Shown piece by piece: positions 8,699 through 16,897 of a stretch of 39,238 nt of DNA. How positions within the stretch are numbered: position 1 is the stretch's first letter; every line of letters begins with the position of its first letter. Under the pieces are notes generated by a model that saw only the letters and a list, made by a program, of their open reading frames with translations, searched no databases and was not told where the DNA came from. The stretch is from positions 1-39,238 of the forward strand of contig CANQCF010000009.1 of assembly GCA_947589505.1 (NCBI GenBank), written 5' to 3'. The translations under genes were made by a program, and so were the position numbers. The DNA comes from an uncultured Acetatifactor sp. (GTDB lineage: Bacteria > Bacillota > Clostridia > Lachnospirales > Lachnospiraceae).

Positions 8699-10327
8699 TC
8701 ATTTTTTTATATCAAACTGTTTCAATAACTCGCTTAAACCAATTACATTATTATAACCATATTCCCTTATTTCATTAACAATGTTTCTTTCCCCCGCGGC
8801 CACAGTGACTACAATTACATCTACATCAAGTCTTCCACAGTCTAGAGAAACAAATGGCAATAATTTTGCCATATCTCCGGGATTTTTATCCAGCAAGTAC
8901 CGTATCTCTATATCGGAATTTTCTAATTCATCATACAGTCTGCGCCCCAAATCAGCCATACCATAAATTGCAACGCTTCTATAACCCTGTTCCTTAAAAT
9001 ACTCCGACAGGTTATGCCCGCTTTGTTTTACTTCCAGCCATTTAATCGCTCTAAAAAACGCTGCTTCTGCTTTTTGATTTTTGTTAATACTACCTCGGTT
9101 TTCTTCGGTCGCCTTATTATTAACCTCTCGATATTTTTCCTTTAATTCATCCAAAAAAAATTTATTATCCTTAGGTATGAATGAAGTATAAACATCATTA
9201 TACATTTCCACTATTTTGATACAATATTGACCAATATCAAATATATTCTCTGCGTATTTCTGTGACTCTACAAGCATTTGTCTTTTAGCGTCTTTCGAGC
9301 ACTGCATAGCCTGTATCATGACATTTGCCAGCGACTCACTGTTGTGTAACTCATACAAAAAACCTCGTTTTTCATCCCCCCCAATAATCTCTCTTGTTCC
9401 GCCACTATCAGCACCTATCACAACATTCCCTCCAAGCATAGCTTCTATCGTCACTCTGCCCAAGGCCTCGCACTGGGAACACGTCAAGGCATACGATGCC
9501 CATCTGTGAAGTTCAGTCAAATCATCTTGAAATGGCAAAATCTTAATATTTTTAACCAACCCTGTATTCCTGATATACTTTTTTAGTGCCCATTCATACC
9601 CACTACCTTGAGCCCCCGCAATCACTAACCGAACATCTGAATATCCTTGCTTTAACAGGATCTCTATAGCGCGTACCGCATCTATCTGCCCTTTTCCTTG
9701 TGATATCACAGCCGCCATCAAAAAGTAGGGTGGAAACTCTTTGTCATTATCTACAGAAATCTTATATTTTTGAATATCTATGCCATCATAAATTCTTTCT
9801 GTTTTAAGAGAATACTTCTCATAATATTTCTGCTTAACATAATCGGATATGACAACCAGTCTTTCTGCACGCGCATATAATTCGTATTTTAGTTGAATAT
9901 TTAAGAATTCGCAGCCAAATTGTTCTTCCATTAACTCCCTAATATGCCAGACATATGGAATGCCCGCAGTCAATGCCGCAATCGCGCCAAAATAGCTTAC
10001 ACTTGAATTAATATGTATTAGCTGTATCTTTTCTTTTTTGATGATGGGTAAAAGCTGTAATGCAGCTTCATAACTCTGCTTATAATCAACTTTCTGCTGT
10101 GCAACGGTTACGTCTCCGATTTTTACATAATCAACAATAAAGTCCACTTCGTAGCAATGTATATTTAAGCTTTCAAAAACACATTTTGCATCTGCAGCTT
10201 TAGGCATTATTATAATCGGATTAATAAATTTCCTAATTTCTTTCATAGTATCCAAAAGAGAATGTCCTGCACCGCCCAGAAAACCATCATTTAAGATATA
10301 CAATACATTTTTTATCATATTTCCCAT
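8699..10327 (-). CDS. GT4 glycosyltransferase with C-terminal Rossmann-like module
   Basis: A 542-residue GT-B enzyme. The N-terminal half has LYILNDGFLGGAGHSLLDTM and a HINSSVSYFGAIAA loop; the C-terminal Rossmann half has ILPFQDDLTELHRWA, then SQCEALGRVTIEAMLGG with the retaining-GT4 E-x7-E pair and GADSGGTREII. It should transfer a sugar from a nucleotide donor in the cytoplasm. Residues from about 414 on are an extra domain: a W...KQ linker followed by SVAIYGMADLGRRLYDELEN, LLDKNPGD and VDVIVVTVA, matching the adjacent stand-alone module protein. Two ATGs are possible (10327 and 10318); AGGGGG sits about four bases before the first. A run of 40 bp separates it from the FkbM gene upstream. 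Confidence 0.88.
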   Translation of the reverse strand: MGNMIKNVLYILNDGFLGGAGHSLLDTMKEIRKFINPIIIMPKAADAKCVFESLNIHCYEVDFIVDYVKIGDVTVAQQKVDYKQSYEAALQLLPIIKKEKIQLIHINSSVSYFGAIAALTAGIPYVWHIRELMEEQFGCEFLNIQLKYELYARAERLVVISDYVKQKYYEKYSLKTERIYDGIDIQKYKISVDNDKEFPPYFLMAAVISQGKGQIDAVRAIEILLKQGYSDVRLVIAGAQGSGYEWALKKYIRNTGLVKNIKILPFQDDLTELHRWASYALTCSQCEALGRVTIEAMLGGNVVIGADSGGTREIIGGDEKRGFLYELHNSESLANVMIQAMQCSKDAKRQMLVESQKYAENIFDIGQYCIKIVEMYNDVYTSFIPKDNKFFLDELKEKYREVNNKATEENRGSINKNQKAEAAFFRAIKWLEVKQSGHNLSEYFKEQGYRSVAIYGMADLGRRLYDELENSDIEIRYLLDKNPGDMAKLLPFVSLDCGRLDVDVIVVTVAAGERNIVNEIREYGYNNVIGLSELLKQFDIKK

Positions 10328-10367
10328 TTTCCCCCTGGTTAAACTATACTCCCACTATGTCATTCCA

Positions 10368-11561
10368 TCACTTAAATCTGTCAATAGGATAATTTTGTCG
10401 ATATTTTTTTATAATTTCCCCCGCTTTCTCACCATCCTCTTCCTTACAACAAAGAATATCAACATAGTAAAATGTTCTCGGACTCCAATAACTGTTAATT
10501 GTCGCCAGATATCCGTTAATGCTCTTTACAGTCTCACCATCCATACGTCCAATAAAATTACCAAAATTATCAAACACAAAATAGTGTTTATAACCAGATT
10601 CCAACAGATAATCACATAAATCCACGTATTTATTATACTGTTCTTTTGTATCAACCTGATTTTCATAATACAAAATAGGGGAGTTTGTTTTTAACAATTC
10701 TCCACATGACATAATACAGTCAGCATCAAAACCATCCGTATCTACTTTAAGCAGTCCAACTTCGTTCATATTTACACCACATTTATCAAGCATCTTCTCT
10801 ATTGACAGAACAGGTACATCAAGACTTTCTCCACCTTGTACTGCTATGGCTGTTCCATTTGATTCTAGTGAGATTAATTTATTTCTATCGCCAATTGATA
10901 TATAAGCCTGTAATGGTTTGATCCTCTCTATATACTTGGCATCCATCATCTTTACATTTTCTAACATCAAAGAATAATAGCTTTCCGTTGGTTCTACGGC
11001 TAAAAAATAAGCAGATGTATATTTAATCATTGCACTGACAGTATCGCCCACATTAGCGCCAACATCTATAATCCAATGTTTCCTGTTCTTGTTTAATTGT
11101 TCTTCCAGTTGAGCAAGATATGGAATAAAAGCGTCATATAACAGACACTTCCTTTTATACTCCTGCAGTCGATGTGTTCTACTTAATTTCACCTGGAAGC
11201 CTTCAATATCATAAAATTCTTGCCCCTTAAAATAATTTGGCTTTAGGATATATCTACCCATATAATCTGGATTGTTACCATCAATTATCTGCTCATCCGC
11301 AATTTGCATTTCATTTAACTGTTTCTTAATTTCACTGTAATATGAAGACGCCACAGCAATTTTTACACCTTCTTCTGTATATTTTCTCAATGCATCGGGA
11401 TTGATTATTGGAACATATCCTTGTCGCGTATACCCACTCAATCCCCACCTTTTTTCATCATTGTCAGTATAGGCTATAACAATAACTTTTTCATAATCTA
11501 AAAAATGTTCAAACTGACTTGCTATTCGTCCAGTTCCCCATATGATAATTTTTAATTTCAA
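10368..11561 (-). CDS. FkbM-family methyltransferase with N-terminal Rossmann-like module
   Basis: A 397-residue protein. Residues 130-340 are an FkbM-type SAM-dependent methyltransferase: WIIDVGANVGDTVSAMIKY near 163 is the SAM-binding loop, AVEPTESYYSLMLENV follows, and LLKVDTDGFDADCI is the conserved later motif. Such enzymes O-methylate sugars. Residues 3-95 carry LKIIIWGTGRIASQFEHFLD, then YTDNDEKRWG and KIAVASSYYSEIKKQL, the recurrent accessory module; the DND-x-x-x-WG element is nearly that of the GT2 at 5417-6523. The start is a TTG at 11561: AGGAG lies nine bases before it and no ATG exists near the N-terminus. Upstream DNA holds decayed gene remains, so its promoter is unclear. Confidence 0.85.
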   Translation of the reverse strand: MKLKIIIWGTGRIASQFEHFLDYEKVIVIAYTDNDEKRWGLSGYTRQGYVPIINPDALRKYTEEGVKIAVASSYYSEIKKQLNEMQIADEQIIDGNNPDYMGRYILKPNYFKGQEFYDIEGFQVKLSRTHRLQEYKRKCLLYDAFIPYLAQLEEQLNKNRKHWIIDVGANVGDTVSAMIKYTSAYFLAVEPTESYYSLMLENVKMMDAKYIERIKPLQAYISIGDRNKLISLESNGTAIAVQGGESLDVPVLSIEKMLDKCGVNMNEVGLLKVDTDGFDADCIMSCGELLKTNSPILYYENQVDTKEQYNKYVDLCDYLLESGYKHYFVFDNFGNFIGRMDGETVKSINGYLATINSYWSPRTFYYVDILCCKEEDGEKAGEIIKKYRQNYPIDRFK

Positions 11562-11578
11562 CTTTATAATCTCCTTAC

Positions 11579-12010
11579 CTATATATTTTCATTTAAAAAC
11601 TTTTCAAGGTCCCAATCTTCTTCCCGCACAGTCTGATTATTTTTCCAAGCCATACATAGTATGTCCTTTGACAATGAATTTTCTATTTCCCCATTTCTAT
11701 TTTCTTATTAATCTCCGGCATATATTTTACCATTTGACACATAATAATATTTATCCTTATCCTCTACATATCCATGATACTTGTTTTTCTCTTCGGTATC
11801 ACCATAAATGAAATCATCCGAGTGCTCAGTCACATGTACTCTGTTAATTTATCTCTGTTGATCACCCGAACATATTTTCTCATAATAGGAGATTCTTTTA
11901 GGAAATAACGATATTCTTCCACTCCAAGATCTTACTGTCAAATACTCTAATTTATACAATAAGAATAAGCTGGTAATCTACATAAATATATTACCATCCG
12001 CTAAGCAAAT
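11579..12010 (-). pseudogene. Decayed gene remains of unknown family
   Basis: No intact reading frame occurs, yet short minus-strand frames look protein-like and line up in order once shifted. Going in transcription direction I read EEYRYFLKESPIMRKYVRV with INRDKLTEYM, then a 40-codon frame with TEHSDDFIYGDTEEKN and VEDKDKYYYVSNGKIYAGD, then SLSKDILCMAWKNNQTVREE and WDLEKFLNENI ending in TAG at 11579. At least two frameshifts or stops separate the parts. The last stop lies 18 bp before the FkbM start codon, a normal operon spacing, which supports a once-functional upstream gene. I do not recognise the family. Confidence 0.45.
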
Positions 12011-12570
12011 ACAACCTATCACCTTACGGGGAAAAAATTATCATATCATCCAACTTATGTTTCAGTAGGTATTTACTATATTTTTTTCTGATTAGGCCCA
12101 CATTTTACTTCCGTTTTTAAAGCAATCACTTCTCATCCTAATTTCTAAACGAACACCAAAATCAAATATCTGAATAATTCTTTTTCTGCCTAACCCTTTT
12201 TCACTTAATAAATCTGTTTCATGAAATTAAGAAATCTGCTTCAAAAATATAAAGACGTTCCAAACTATTTTATATATAAAGATAAAACTCCCCTTCTGTT
12301 TCTCTCACAATTGATATAATAAAAACCTTTCTTCCTAATAATATTGTATTAAAGCACTCATCTTCCATTTAATTACAACGCACAAATTAAATGATTGCTA
12401 CAAACAACTATAAACTGACTAGTGCTCCCCCCGTACATTACTTCTTTCCATTTTATTAAATCAATTCCTTTTTGGGGATTAATCTTTATTGGATATCTTG
12501 CCATAACTATAAAAGAATATTTACTTCCGTCATCCATTATACTATTGAAAACCTAATGCCTTTTACTTTT
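12011..12570 (-). other. AT-rich gene-poor stretch with possible coding relics
   Basis: This 560-bp stretch has no frame that I would call a gene. Two minus-strand open stretches may be relics: one from about 12505 reading MARYPIKINPQKGIDLIKW and then KEVMYGGSTSQFIVV before a stop, and one near 12110-12220 reading FHETDLLSEKGLGRKRIIQI followed by FDFGVRLEI. They may belong to the same dead gene as the remains next door or to another. No RNA gene, terminator or clear promoter was seen. Confidence 0.35.
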
Positions 12571-13488
12571 TCAAAATACCTCTCGTCCAAAAAATATACC
12601 TTTCAAGAACCATTTCAAAAATTGTATTGGGTACATTTCTTTCATAATGAGCAAAATAACTCTTATCTTTCCATCGCCCAGCGGCGTCGCTTTCCAGAGA
12701 TCGTCTGTATATTTTTTTTGTAGACAGAAATAATTAAGTTCAGGATAACAATATTTTTTTAAATATCTTATAATCTGCATATGATCTATATAAATATCTC
12801 TTATGGAAAACAAAGAATTATAATTACTAGCGCCTTTGATTCGATCTGTTCTGTATACACCAATAATATTATCCAACTGGTAAATCTTACCGTGCATCAG
12901 TATATGTATTGCCATAGTAAGATCGCCAACATGCTTTGACTGCTTATACATTCTATAATCAGATTTTCCATCGTTCATAAAGTTTAAGTACAAACAAGCG
13001 CACATATCGAACATCGCCTTGTTTCCCATAAAATCATTTAATGAAATATCACGATTACAATCCCGCGATACCTTATCCAGACTTTTTCTGCCCGTCCTCT
13101 CAGATAACCTTACTCTTCTAGCTGCAACTCCCGCATAGCCTACATGGTTTTCCATCCAATCCACTGCTGTTTGCAAGTAATACTCATCTGTCCAATAGTC
13201 ATCACATTCACATGCACACAAATATTTCCCTCTGGCATGCATTCGAAGAGTATACCCATTTCTAGTAGCTCCTATATTTTTCTTCCTAAAGAATAATCTG
13301 ACTCTTTGATTTTCGGCATATTTTGATAATACGATTTTCTGAGTTTCATCAATTGACGCATCATCGCCAACCAATATTTCAAATTCAAAATCTGTTTTTT
13401 GGGCCAAAACAGAATCTATCGCCTGACATATATATTTCTCATGATTAAAGGATGGCATAATCACACTTACCAGTATTTCTTTTCCCAT
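12571..13488 (-). CDS. Family 2 glycosyltransferase
   Basis: A 305-residue GT2 enzyme: LVSVIMPSFNHEKYICQAID, EILVGDDASIDETQ, NIGATRNGYTL and CACECDDYWTDE are the nucleotide-sugar and metal-binding motifs. It matches the usual length of simple GT2 proteins and, unlike most of its neighbours, lacks the extra GxGxxG module. It starts at an ATG preceded by AAGGGGAG. It stands alone, with about 1 kb of decayed sequence downstream and 0.6 kb upstream, and is flanked by an 11-bp inverted motif (see findings). The C-terminus is hydrophobic-basic (FLKWFLKGIFFGREVF), perhaps for membrane association. Sugar specificity is unknown. Confidence 0.85.
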   Translation of the reverse strand: MGKEILVSVIMPSFNHEKYICQAIDSVLAQKTDFEFEILVGDDASIDETQKIVLSKYAENQRVRLFFRKKNIGATRNGYTLRMHARGKYLCACECDDYWTDEYYLQTAVDWMENHVGYAGVAARRVRLSERTGRKSLDKVSRDCNRDISLNDFMGNKAMFDMCACLYLNFMNDGKSDYRMYKQSKHVGDLTMAIHILMHGKIYQLDNIIGVYRTDRIKGASNYNSLFSIRDIYIDHMQIIRYLKKYCYPELNYFCLQKKYTDDLWKATPLGDGKIRVILLIMKEMYPIQFLKWFLKGIFFGREVF

Positions 13489-14121
13489 ACACTCCCCTTT
13501 CTTTTTACATTAGTCAAGCCCACGAATGGCTTCACCCAATATTGCATAGAGACATTGCCTTTCAAAACATTTAAATGACTTATATCTCCATAAAAATGCT
13601 TGATACTTGAAATTCCTGTACAATCTTTATAATTGAATGATACGCTTTCCCACCTTTTTGTAAATCATTTAGTATTTGCTTAAAACTTTGTTCCTATTTT
13701 TTCACACTAATGAACATTACTTTTCAAATATTATGTATTTAAGTCTCAGCGTAAAATTCATTCAAGATTTTAATCTTCTTTCTAATTTTTTAATTTATTG
13801 CAACAGCATTCGCAATAAATTTATCAGCCCGCAAGGGCTGATTAGTTTTTAAATAGGCCTTTTGGGGGAGCACTCGACAATTCCTATCAGCATAAATAGA
13901 GTACTCGCATATGCTAAACATTAGATTCATGTTGCATTCAGCTTTGGCAATACCTACAATTAGTAAATTGTCATTTTACAAATCCCATAGTACAATATGT
14001 ATTTTAAGCAAAATTTCTCTCTCATTCTTCCTAAGCTATATAATAAAAAATTCATTCTAGGTTCCTCGCCCCCCTCTCAACAATATCTTTATACAAATTT
14101 CATATCAAAACACTTCCATTT
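13489..14121. other. 633-bp gene-poor interval with coding relics
   Basis: No complete gene is visible. Just upstream of the GT2 gene a minus-strand frame stays open for more than 50 codons (about 13500-13665) and reads KRWESVSFNYKDCTGISSIK then HFYGDISHLNVLKGNVSMQY; a second open stretch lies at about 13790-13935 and ends with TNQPLRADKFIANAVAIN. Both may be relics of dead genes, but I cannot assign them and chance is possible in such AT-rich DNA. The interval also contains a hairpin with a T tract on the plus strand and one arm of an 11-bp inverted motif. Confidence 0.35.
13823..13850 (+). terminator. Hairpin with T tract, plus-strand orientation
   Basis: ATCAGCCC, loop GCAA, GGGCTGAT: a perfect 8-bp stem closed by a GNRA-type tetraloop and followed on the plus strand by TAGTTTTT. 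It has the form of a rho-independent terminator, but no plus-strand gene precedes it, so it may be left over from a lost gene or serve in the minus direction, where the flank is only moderately T-rich. Confidence 0.45.
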
Positions 14122-14931
14122 TTATTTCATCTGCTGAGCAGGCATAACCCGTGGCACATCATTACGCAACCCGACACAGTATGCACAAGACATAGAACTT
14201 TTCTTTTCATACATCTCTAATAAAAGCCTTCTTTTTTCTTCTATAGAAATAGAATCATCCATAAGCGGCACATATTCCCCCCTTACTTTAGGAATAATGG
14301 AATTTTTTATTCGCCAAAATGATCGTGAACAACAATGCAATTCTCCTTCATTTATGACAAAATACTTTCCCAACCTATGAACACATCCCTGTGCATTACT
14401 ATCTCTTTCAATTTCAGTCGTCCATTTTAATGAATGATCTGTAAAATCTATCCACCCACCGTAATAGAGGGATTGATCTCCCCCATAAAACTTGGAGATT
14501 CGATAATTAATATTTCTCAGTTTTAGTTCCGTTTCAATATTTCTGATTTTAATTGACAAATCTTCTCCATAATTACTCAAAACTATTTTAGATTTATCCT
14601 TATTTTCTTCAAACAAGTCAAGTACTCCTTCTGGTATTTCCATTGTTCCGTTTGTAACTAAATCAACACTCCCTGTAATTTGATCCAGATACCTGAACAC
14701 CTCTCCCAGTATGTTTTTTAACTCCGCATTCAATAACGGTTCTCCTCCTGTTACAGTAAAATGCTCTACTGAATCAACCACCCGAAAATACACATCTAAT
14801 ATTTTTTTCGCCTCCTCGTAAGACATCATTTGGGGATTGTTATAGTATGGTATAAATGCCAAACAATGTTTACATTTTAAATTACAGTATGTACATATAT
14901 TTAATGCTGTCCTCTTTATATCTGTTCTCAT
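14122..14931 (-). CDS. Radical SAM protein
   Basis: A 269-residue radical SAM enzyme. Cys16-x3-Cys20-x2-Cys23 (CNLKCKHC) binds the 4Fe-4S cluster that cleaves S-adenosylmethionine; an extra Cys13 precedes it. HFTVTGGEPLLN near residue 60 is the SAM-binding GGE motif, followed by DLVTNGTMEI and IVLSNYGEDL. The C-terminal part has further cysteines (GCVHRLGKYF, ELHCCSRSFW, SCAYCVGL), suggesting an auxiliary cluster of twitch/SPASM type. It is clearly paralogous to the radical SAM half of the upstream gene: both share LAFIPYY/LAYIPYY, GGEPLLN, a GWID...DHSLK stretch and the CAYC end. ATG 14931 is preceded by AAGGAG at about 12 bases. It is the last gene of the operon starting at 19326. The substrate is unknown, probably a sugar or a sugar-linked group. 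Confidence 0.85.
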   Translation of the reverse strand: MRTDIKRTALNICTYCNLKCKHCLAFIPYYNNPQMMSYEEAKKILDVYFRVVDSVEHFTVTGGEPLLNAELKNILGEVFRYLDQITGSVDLVTNGTMEIPEGVLDLFEENKDKSKIVLSNYGEDLSIKIRNIETELKLRNINYRISKFYGGDQSLYYGGWIDFTDHSLKWTTEIERDSNAQGCVHRLGKYFVINEGELHCCSRSFWRIKNSIIPKVRGEYVPLMDDSISIEEKRRLLLEMYEKKSSMSCAYCVGLRNDVPRVMPAQQMK

Positions 14932-14950
14932 ACTTATTTCTTACTCCTTA

Positions 14951-16192
14951 TCATAATTGCTCTGCCGCTTTATATTTTACAGAATTTTCTGTCAGTCCAT
15001 CACAATAAGCACATGACACAGTACTTTTACACTGAAGCAGTTTTCTTATTTTGGCCTTTTGCTTTAATATTGGTATGGCATAGCCCGTCAAATCAATAAA
15101 ATCCTCTTCTGTATATGGAATCAAATTTTCTTGTATCCTATATGAAGCCCTTGTACAAGTAAAAAGCTTTCCTTTATGAATTACATACTTCTTACCTTGG
15201 AAAAAAGCACATTGCTTTGCCTGCTGCTCCCTCTCCATAATACTGGGATGTTTTAAGCTGTGATCCCTACAGTCAATCCAGCCATATCTGTTATCTTCTG
15301 TATATAAGATATTGTTTATCTTATATTCATCTAACATTCTTTTGTTTTTAGCAGAATATATTGATATCTCACCATAATAATTGATAATTACCTTTAGTTT
15401 TGTGATATCCTTCATTATCTTCAAAGTTTCTTCCGAAAACATTATTGTTCCATTAGTAATTAAAATTATTTCTTTTGTAATTTTATCTTCGTATTTAATA
15501 ATCTCTTTCAGAATTTCATTAAGGTCAGGATTTAATAATGGTTCTCCTCCAGTCAAAGAAAACTTTTCTACTGTATCTATAATTTGAAAATAATTATTAA
15601 AAATCATTTTTACATCTTCAATCAATAAATGCGATTTTTCTTTATAATAGGGTATATAAGCTAAACATAGCTTACATCTTAATGTGCAAAAATCTGTCAA
15701 CATAATAGATGTACTAGGGAGTATAATCTGACCACCTTCAGCTTGTCGATTATTATCAAATTGCATCATTATCCAATCTCCTTTCCTTTTTACAATATCA
15801 AATCCCATCTTTCTATAAAAATCCACTGCCCCAAGATTATCAGCAAAAACTTCTAACCGAATGTAAGATATCTCCTTATCATTTGCCGTTTTCTTTACCT
15901 CTTCCAGTAATCGTTTCCCTATTCCCTTTCTATGATATTCTGCTTTCAAAGCAATTGATGATATAAATCCACTATCTGTATCATTTAAGTACACAGTACA
16001 GTTTCCAATATCCCTTCCATCTTCTACAACATAGAAGACATCCGCTAAATCTGCCAATTTCTGGGCATATCCATCGATATCTACTCTATCTGACAAATTG
16101 GGAACGATTACTTCATTCAATTCAATCAACATTTTTTTCAATCTATTAATATCACTCGGCGGAGTTAAATGTTCAATGACAACCCTATTCAT
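14951..16192 (-). CDS. GNAT acetyltransferase-radical SAM fusion protein
   Basis: A 413-residue two-domain protein. Residues 1-147 are a GNAT N-acyltransferase: EYHRKGIGKRLLEEV near 85-99 is the acyl-CoA pyrophosphate loop and NLGAVDFYRKMGFDIV near 119-134 the closing motif. Residues 158-413 are a radical SAM domain with Cys169-x3-Cys173-x2-Cys176 (CTLRCKLC), FSLTGGEPLLN, LITNGTIMF and a cysteine-rich end (FTCTRASY, VSCAYCDGL). The linker shows no break, so I read a true fusion. It would combine radical chemistry and N-acylation on one product, plausibly an amino sugar made by the aminotransferase of the same operon. The ATG overlaps the wbqC-like stop by eight bases, indicating translational coupling. 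The reaction is unknown. Confidence 0.85.
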   Translation of the reverse strand: MNRVVIEHLTPPSDINRLKKMLIELNEVIVPNLSDRVDIDGYAQKLADLADVFYVVEDGRDIGNCTVYLNDTDSGFISSIALKAEYHRKGIGKRLLEEVKKTANDKEISYIRLEVFADNLGAVDFYRKMGFDIVKRKGDWIMMQFDNNRQAEGGQIILPSTSIMLTDFCTLRCKLCLAYIPYYKEKSHLLIEDVKMIFNNYFQIIDTVEKFSLTGGEPLLNPDLNEILKEIIKYEDKITKEIILITNGTIMFSEETLKIMKDITKLKVIINYYGEISIYSAKNKRMLDEYKINNILYTEDNRYGWIDCRDHSLKHPSIMEREQQAKQCAFFQGKKYVIHKGKLFTCTRASYRIQENLIPYTEEDFIDLTGYAIPILKQKAKIRKLLQCKSTVSCAYCDGLTENSVKYKAAEQL

Positions 16193-16895
16193 ATAATTTA
16201 TACCTATCTAACATTGCATTAATTCTCTCTACATCGTTAAACATCATCACATCAATAATGGATAAACCTCTTTCAAAAACATTCTCTTTCTGTTTATAGT
16301 CTAAAAACTCTACTTCTTGAAATTTTATGTCTATCCCATTATCTTTATATTTTGTCATATCAAAAAAACTTTTACCGCCCGGTGGATTCCAATATTCATT
16401 TACTTCTGGAATAGCCTTGCATATATTAAGTGCCCATTCATCTGCTGCCTGAACATCGTCAATTTTGAGTCCCATATCCCTAAAAATCTTTATCGGCGTA
16501 TCAATACCCAAATAATGCAAAACTTCCTGCAGCGAAACCTTATTTATTTCAGTGATTGTTATAAATTCCTGCCCAAATATGTTTTCTAGCAAATCCATAA
16601 CCTGCTTATAATGAGGTGCTCTTTTATAATGGCTTAATTGTGCGATTATCTTATTCCGCCAATCAATATCATTATTAATTTCAATATCTTTAATTAAGTC
16701 TTTCTGTTTATGCTTCTTTAATGGAACGGATATGTATTGCCAACCACCATTTTGCTTTAAAATACGATTTCTCTCAATCCATCCATGCCGTATAAATTGT
16801 ACATCGTCTAGCAAAATAAACTGATCGACATGCTTTATTAACGAAAAATACCCTATATACGGGAAAAAATATGGTTGCATAATACCTAAGCGCAT
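16185..16895 (-). CDS. WbqC-like family protein
   Basis: A 236-residue protein matching the WbqC-like family found in O-antigen and capsule loci. Signatures are the N-terminal MRLGIMQPYFFPYIGYFSLI, then HVDQFILLDDVQFIRHGWIE, RNRILKQNGGWQYISVPL and, toward the end, NPPGGKSFFDMTKY. Length is typical. It has no signal peptide or membrane span. The biochemical role of the family is not settled to my knowledge; its members often sit beside aminotransferases that make 4-amino-4,6-dideoxy sugars, as here. AGGAG lies ten bases before the ATG, and the upstream pyruvyl-transferase-type gene ends two bases before that start codon, so the genes are tightly coupled. Confidence 0.85.
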   Translation of the reverse strand: MRLGIMQPYFFPYIGYFSLIKHVDQFILLDDVQFIRHGWIERNRILKQNGGWQYISVPLKKHKQKDLIKDIEINNDIDWRNKIIAQLSHYKRAPHYKQVMDLLENIFGQEFITITEINKVSLQEVLHYLGIDTPIKIFRDMGLKIDDVQAADEWALNICKAIPEVNEYWNPPGGKSFFDMTKYKDNGIDIKFQEVEFLDYKQKENVFERGLSIIDVMMFNDVERINAMLDRYKLYE

Positions 16896-16897
16896 AA

